Position numbers and translations under genes: made by a program. Below the pieces are notes generated by a model. The model was not told the DNA's origin, did no database searches, and saw only the letters and a program-made list of their open reading frames with translations. 44,502 bases of DNA from Pleurotus ostreatus/Saccharomyces cerevisiae fusant (Eukaryota > Opisthokonta): NCBI GenBank assembly GCA_024196135.1, contig JAMQCK010000174.1, forward strand, positions 1 to 44,502, read 5' to 3'. The stretch's first letter is position 1; each line of letters opens with the position of its first letter. Below are positions 41,417 through 44,502 of this stretch, in pieces.

Positions 41417-43121
41417 ATGTTCTTGTACGCATCCTCATCTCCTGCCCTCGCCGTAACTCACACCCCTCACAGGCCAGATACGTGCGACGACCTCATTTGC
41501 TCGTGTCTTGAACAGAAGGACCTGTTGAGCTACTCCCTAGTCTCCAAGGACACCCTACGATCCGTGCGCGCCTACAGCAGCTGCGCCTTCCGCCTGTACC
41601 ACTCGCTCCGCAAATTCATGAGCGAGAACGATGTCATGGTGTTCCGTACAATCATGCGTCGTACGGGCACGATCATATCCGGTTCCATCGCCGTGCACTA
41701 TTTCGCCCGAACCTCCGTTGGCGACTCCGACCTCGACCTCTATACGGAGGGACGCCATGCCAGGGAATTGTTCGACTTCATATACGGACTCGGATACGTT
41801 TACAAGCCCCGCGAATCACAGGAGAAGGTGCTCAACGACGCTTTGATTCGCGCGGTTAACCAGTTCGCAGTTCGCGACGAGGCGATCTATAATCAAAGCG
41901 CCATCCTCGACGCCTTCTCCTTCATCCGCGGTGAGGCAATTATTCAAGTCATGGTCGTTTTTGAGTCTGCTATCGATGCAGTGTTGGACTTTCACTCTAG
42001 TACGTCTGTCGCGCGCCGCTCATTCATGCGCAGACCTAGTCGCTGACAATCACCCTACAGCCGTCGTGATGAACATTATCACCTTCCGCTCCGCTTATTC
42101 ACTCTTCCCCTATAACACTTTCATCTGCAAACGCGGCATAGGCTTCATCAACGACGTCGAAGATGGACCAATCGAGAAGTATAGACGGCGAGGGTGGCGA
42201 CTACGCAGCTCTGTTCCCACTGCGCTCTTCGAGCACATGGGAAAAGAGGTGTCTGGTAACGTACGATACGCTGGCGACTCGTCGACATGGATCATCGACC
42301 TCGATACCACGTCCGTATCTACCCCCTGCGTTCTCAATCGCTCGCTAACCTTCATACAACAGCTCGTCCGTCCTCCCTGACCCGATCTTGTTCAACTCGT
42401 GGCAGATGCACTGGACGGGTCGACCTGGGATGCTGATCATGCCCGAGATCCGACGACTACTATACGTCGGACCGCGCTGCTGGACCCAAAGCCGCGTTTT
42501 TGCTACAAGCAACCTGCTCAAGAACTTCACGCGGCTTACTATGGCCAAAGGAACTGAAGGGTGCGTCTGCCTACATTCTGTCCACGGCGACGCTCATTTG
42601 TATGCAGTCACGAAGACGACGAAGTACTTTCTTTTGTCATCGAAAGCGCCAAAGATTTCTTGTTCCAGAACGAACCTCCGTCTGTCACCGACGTCGCTTT
42701 CTTCACCGACTGGGTCCGCACCAGACCAGCGCGTCAGCCCACTGTCCACAACGTCAACGACGTGCTCCTTTCCGACTTCAGCCATACCGTAATTCTACTT
42801 ATTCCCTTCACATATCAATCGCTGACATTACGGAAGGCAGCTCGTACTTCGGATACGCCGGCGACGCAGCAAGGCCTATCCCCAACGTTCGCTTCTCAAG
42901 ACAACAAACAACGTGTTGCCTACGTAGGTGGGAACGAGACCGTCGTAGCAGTGGACGGCGTGTTGCAGGTGCGATTGCAGGCCGACTCGTCTCAGGTAAG
43001 CGTAATATCACTATGTAAACTCCTACTAATTTCTTCGAAGGTGCTTAGCGGACCATCCAGTACTACTGCCAGTCCGCCGCGCAAGAGGGCACGTCTGGAT
43101 ATGCTGCCAGCGGACGATTAG
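41417..43121 (+). CDS. F-box protein with nucleotidyltransferase-like motif (467 aa)
   Basis: Seven exons (41417-41424, 41473-41999, 42061-42310, 42363-42560, 42608-42788, 42837-42995, 43041-43121) keep phase throughout and total 468 codons. The first exon is only 8 bp; its splice creates MFLPDTCDDLICSCLEQKDL and SYSLVSKDTLRSV, an F-box. F-boxes recruit Skp1-cullin ubiquitin ligases. After it, RRTGTIISGSIAVHYFARTS and VGDSDLDLYTE match the GS...DxDLD pattern of nucleotidyltransferase-fold proteins, a common pairing in agaric F-box families. Later parts (SSVLPDPILFNSWQMHWTGR, NLLKNFTRLTMAKGTEGHED) are uncharacterised. The tail PPRKRARLDMLPADD is basic. The intron at 42311-42362 uses a weak donor (GTCCGT), and the two last introns are less certain. 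Confidence 0.75.
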
Positions 43122-43373
43122 GACTCATTGTAACGTTTCTTGATAGTATTATGTGCCTATTCCTCCTTCTTTTGCGGCGAGTGCTCAGTGACTTTGCGTT
43201 TGTGATGCTGTAATTATCAAAGCTTGCTATTTGGGGAAAGTCGGAACTTCCCGGGTCTGGGCCCAAATGTTCAAGTCCCGATTCATGACATGTCGCAGAC
43301 TCGACCCAGGGCAGGTCTCGTACTTGCCGAAAGGCCACTTAACTAGTAAGACGTCTCTTGAGCGCTTTCGACG

Positions 43374-44502
43374 ATGTCTGGATCCGTGGACGCTGCGCTC
43401 AACAAGGTGCGAAATTTTCAGCATTGCGTTTGACAATGACTGAAGTGGCCGGCGTTTGTAGAGGAACGCTCTTGCGGGCCTCAAATTCAAACGCAACAAT
43501 CCATCTAACAAACCTTCAACGTCCTCTGCGACGACACCGGCGATGCCTGCACCCCAGTCGCCCGCCGTCAACGGCAGCCCGCCTGCCCAGTCCCGCGACG
43601 GGAGCGCACCGTCGCGGTACTTTACCCCGAACAATGTCTACCCTGCATTCGGCAACGTCCTCGTCCCCAACTCAAGCCCCATCGCGCCATCGCATTCGCA
43701 CAACGCGCACAACACGTCCGGCAACGCCGCTGACGTGGCAGTCGCCCAACAAGGTGCTCACCCCCGCCCACCTTCCTCGATCATCTCCACGACCTCCCCA
43801 CCCTCCATCGAACGCTCCTCAAGCGACGGCGCAGGGCAGCGGCGTCCAAGGGACACGTCCGCTGCCGGCGACGTCGGCGACGAGCCTCCTCGCAAGCGTA
43901 TAAATCGCGGCCCCGTCGACGACGCGCTAGGCGCTTCATCACCTGAATCCCCAGCGATCCGCGGCCCGGGCAACCGGAGGCGCATGGCGCCCCCGGGATC
44001 GCCTTCGTCGTCCGACGAGTCTCTCGTCGATCCTGTCAAGGTCCTCAGCAATACCGCTAGCCATCCCCACGCACCCGCGCCTGCGCCATCATCTACCACC
44101 ACTCCCGCCCCCACTCCCGCGGCGTCCGCGTCGACGCCCTCCCCCGCCGAAGCTGCATATACGCGCTTCAAGATCACGCAGCCCCTGCACCCCGAGCCTC
44201 TCGTCCGTGCTGCGTGGATTCAATCGAAGGAAGATGTGCGCGCGGCGTCGAACATGCTCAATGATCAAGTTTGGATTGACAGGCAGTCGCGCCCGGCTCA
44301 GCCGCGCCCAGCGCCTGCAGCGAGCAAGCCGACGTCTGTGGCCGTTTCGAACAAAGCCAACAAGAAGTCGGCCATCTATGCACACCGCCCCGCCGTTCCG
44401 ACTCCTGCCCCGCTTGCGATGGCCGCGTCAACCTCCGCGTCGTCGGTCAAGTCCACGCCAAAGGCGACCCCCAAAGCGCCTCCGGCAGCCGAAGTCCCGC
44501 CC
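43374..44502 (+). CDS. Possible Fun30/SMARCAD1-type chromatin remodeller, N-terminal part (cut by window edge)
   Basis: Exon 1 (43374-43406) encodes MSGSVDAALNK; a 55-bp intron follows; exon 2 runs from 43462 past the window end. The N-terminal about 200 residues are Ser/Pro/Ala-rich with basic islands (DEPPRKRINRGP, GNRRRMAPPG). Near residue 230 the segment YTRFKITQPLHPEPLVRAAW followed by IQSKEDVRAASNML looks like a CUE ubiquitin-binding domain, which together with the SRYF motif in the lead suggests the N-terminus of a Fun30-type SNF2 ATPase. The ATPase itself would lie beyond the window, so the call is tentative; another CUE-domain nuclear protein is possible. No stop occurs in frame to the end. 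Confidence 0.5.

Noticed and set aside
1..44502. CRISPR arrays, bacterial operons or ribosome binding sites
   Set aside because: The window is clearly eukaryotic with spliceosomal introns; no regularly spaced direct repeats with spacers occur.

Overview
The window looks like nuclear DNA of a basidiomycete fungus, most likely an agaricomycete. Genes are compact and cut by many tiny introns (about 46-54 bp, GT...AG), and neighbours often sit head to head. The families are typical too: a GLTSCR1-domain protein, an F-box protein with a nucleotidyltransferase-like segment, JmjC-like and TET/JBP-like oxygenases, and a Rep-helicase Helitron.

Left host block (1-15.3 kb), all by reading spliced frames: the 5' part of a Csf1-type bridge lipid-transfer protein (-); a 67-aa twin CX9C protein like NDUFAF8 (+); a DUF1746/Dsc4-like membrane protein (-); a GLTSCR1-domain chromatin protein (-); the anaphase-promoting-complex subunit APC8/Cdc23 (-); ALG14 (+); the splicing factor U2AF small subunit (-); a Zn2Cys6 transcription factor (-); a poorly resolved 2-kb stretch; and a mitochondrial-carrier-like protein (-).

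Accessory block (about 17.9-40.9 kb). It holds a JmjC-like Fe(II)/2-oxoglutarate oxygenase gene (-), a WRN-like DEDDy 3'-5' exonuclease (+), a TET/JBP-like Fe(II)/2-oxoglutarate oxygenase (-), a small protein with a possible OB-fold segment (-), a long Ser/Pro-rich, charged protein with a compact C-terminal domain (+), and a single uninterrupted 8.5-kb reading frame. That frame encodes a Helitron protein (DUF6570-like region, HUH/Y2 Rep, Pif1-type helicase) fused to a ubiquitin-protease-like cysteine peptidase domain. The genes are arranged as divergent pairs with shared upstream regions. No KDZ-type transposase is visible. This set of nucleic-acid and chromatin-modifying enzymes beside an intact Helitron is the most interesting part of the window. 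Whether it is one mobile unit or neighbouring insertions cannot be decided without element ends.

Right host block (41.4-44.5 kb): an F-box protein with a nucleotidyltransferase-like motif and an 8-bp first exon (+), then the 5' end of a gene resembling Fun30/SMARCAD1-type chromatin remodellers (+), cut by the window edge.

Splice sites were inferred by eye from frame, GT/AG and family resemblance; no search or RNA data were used.
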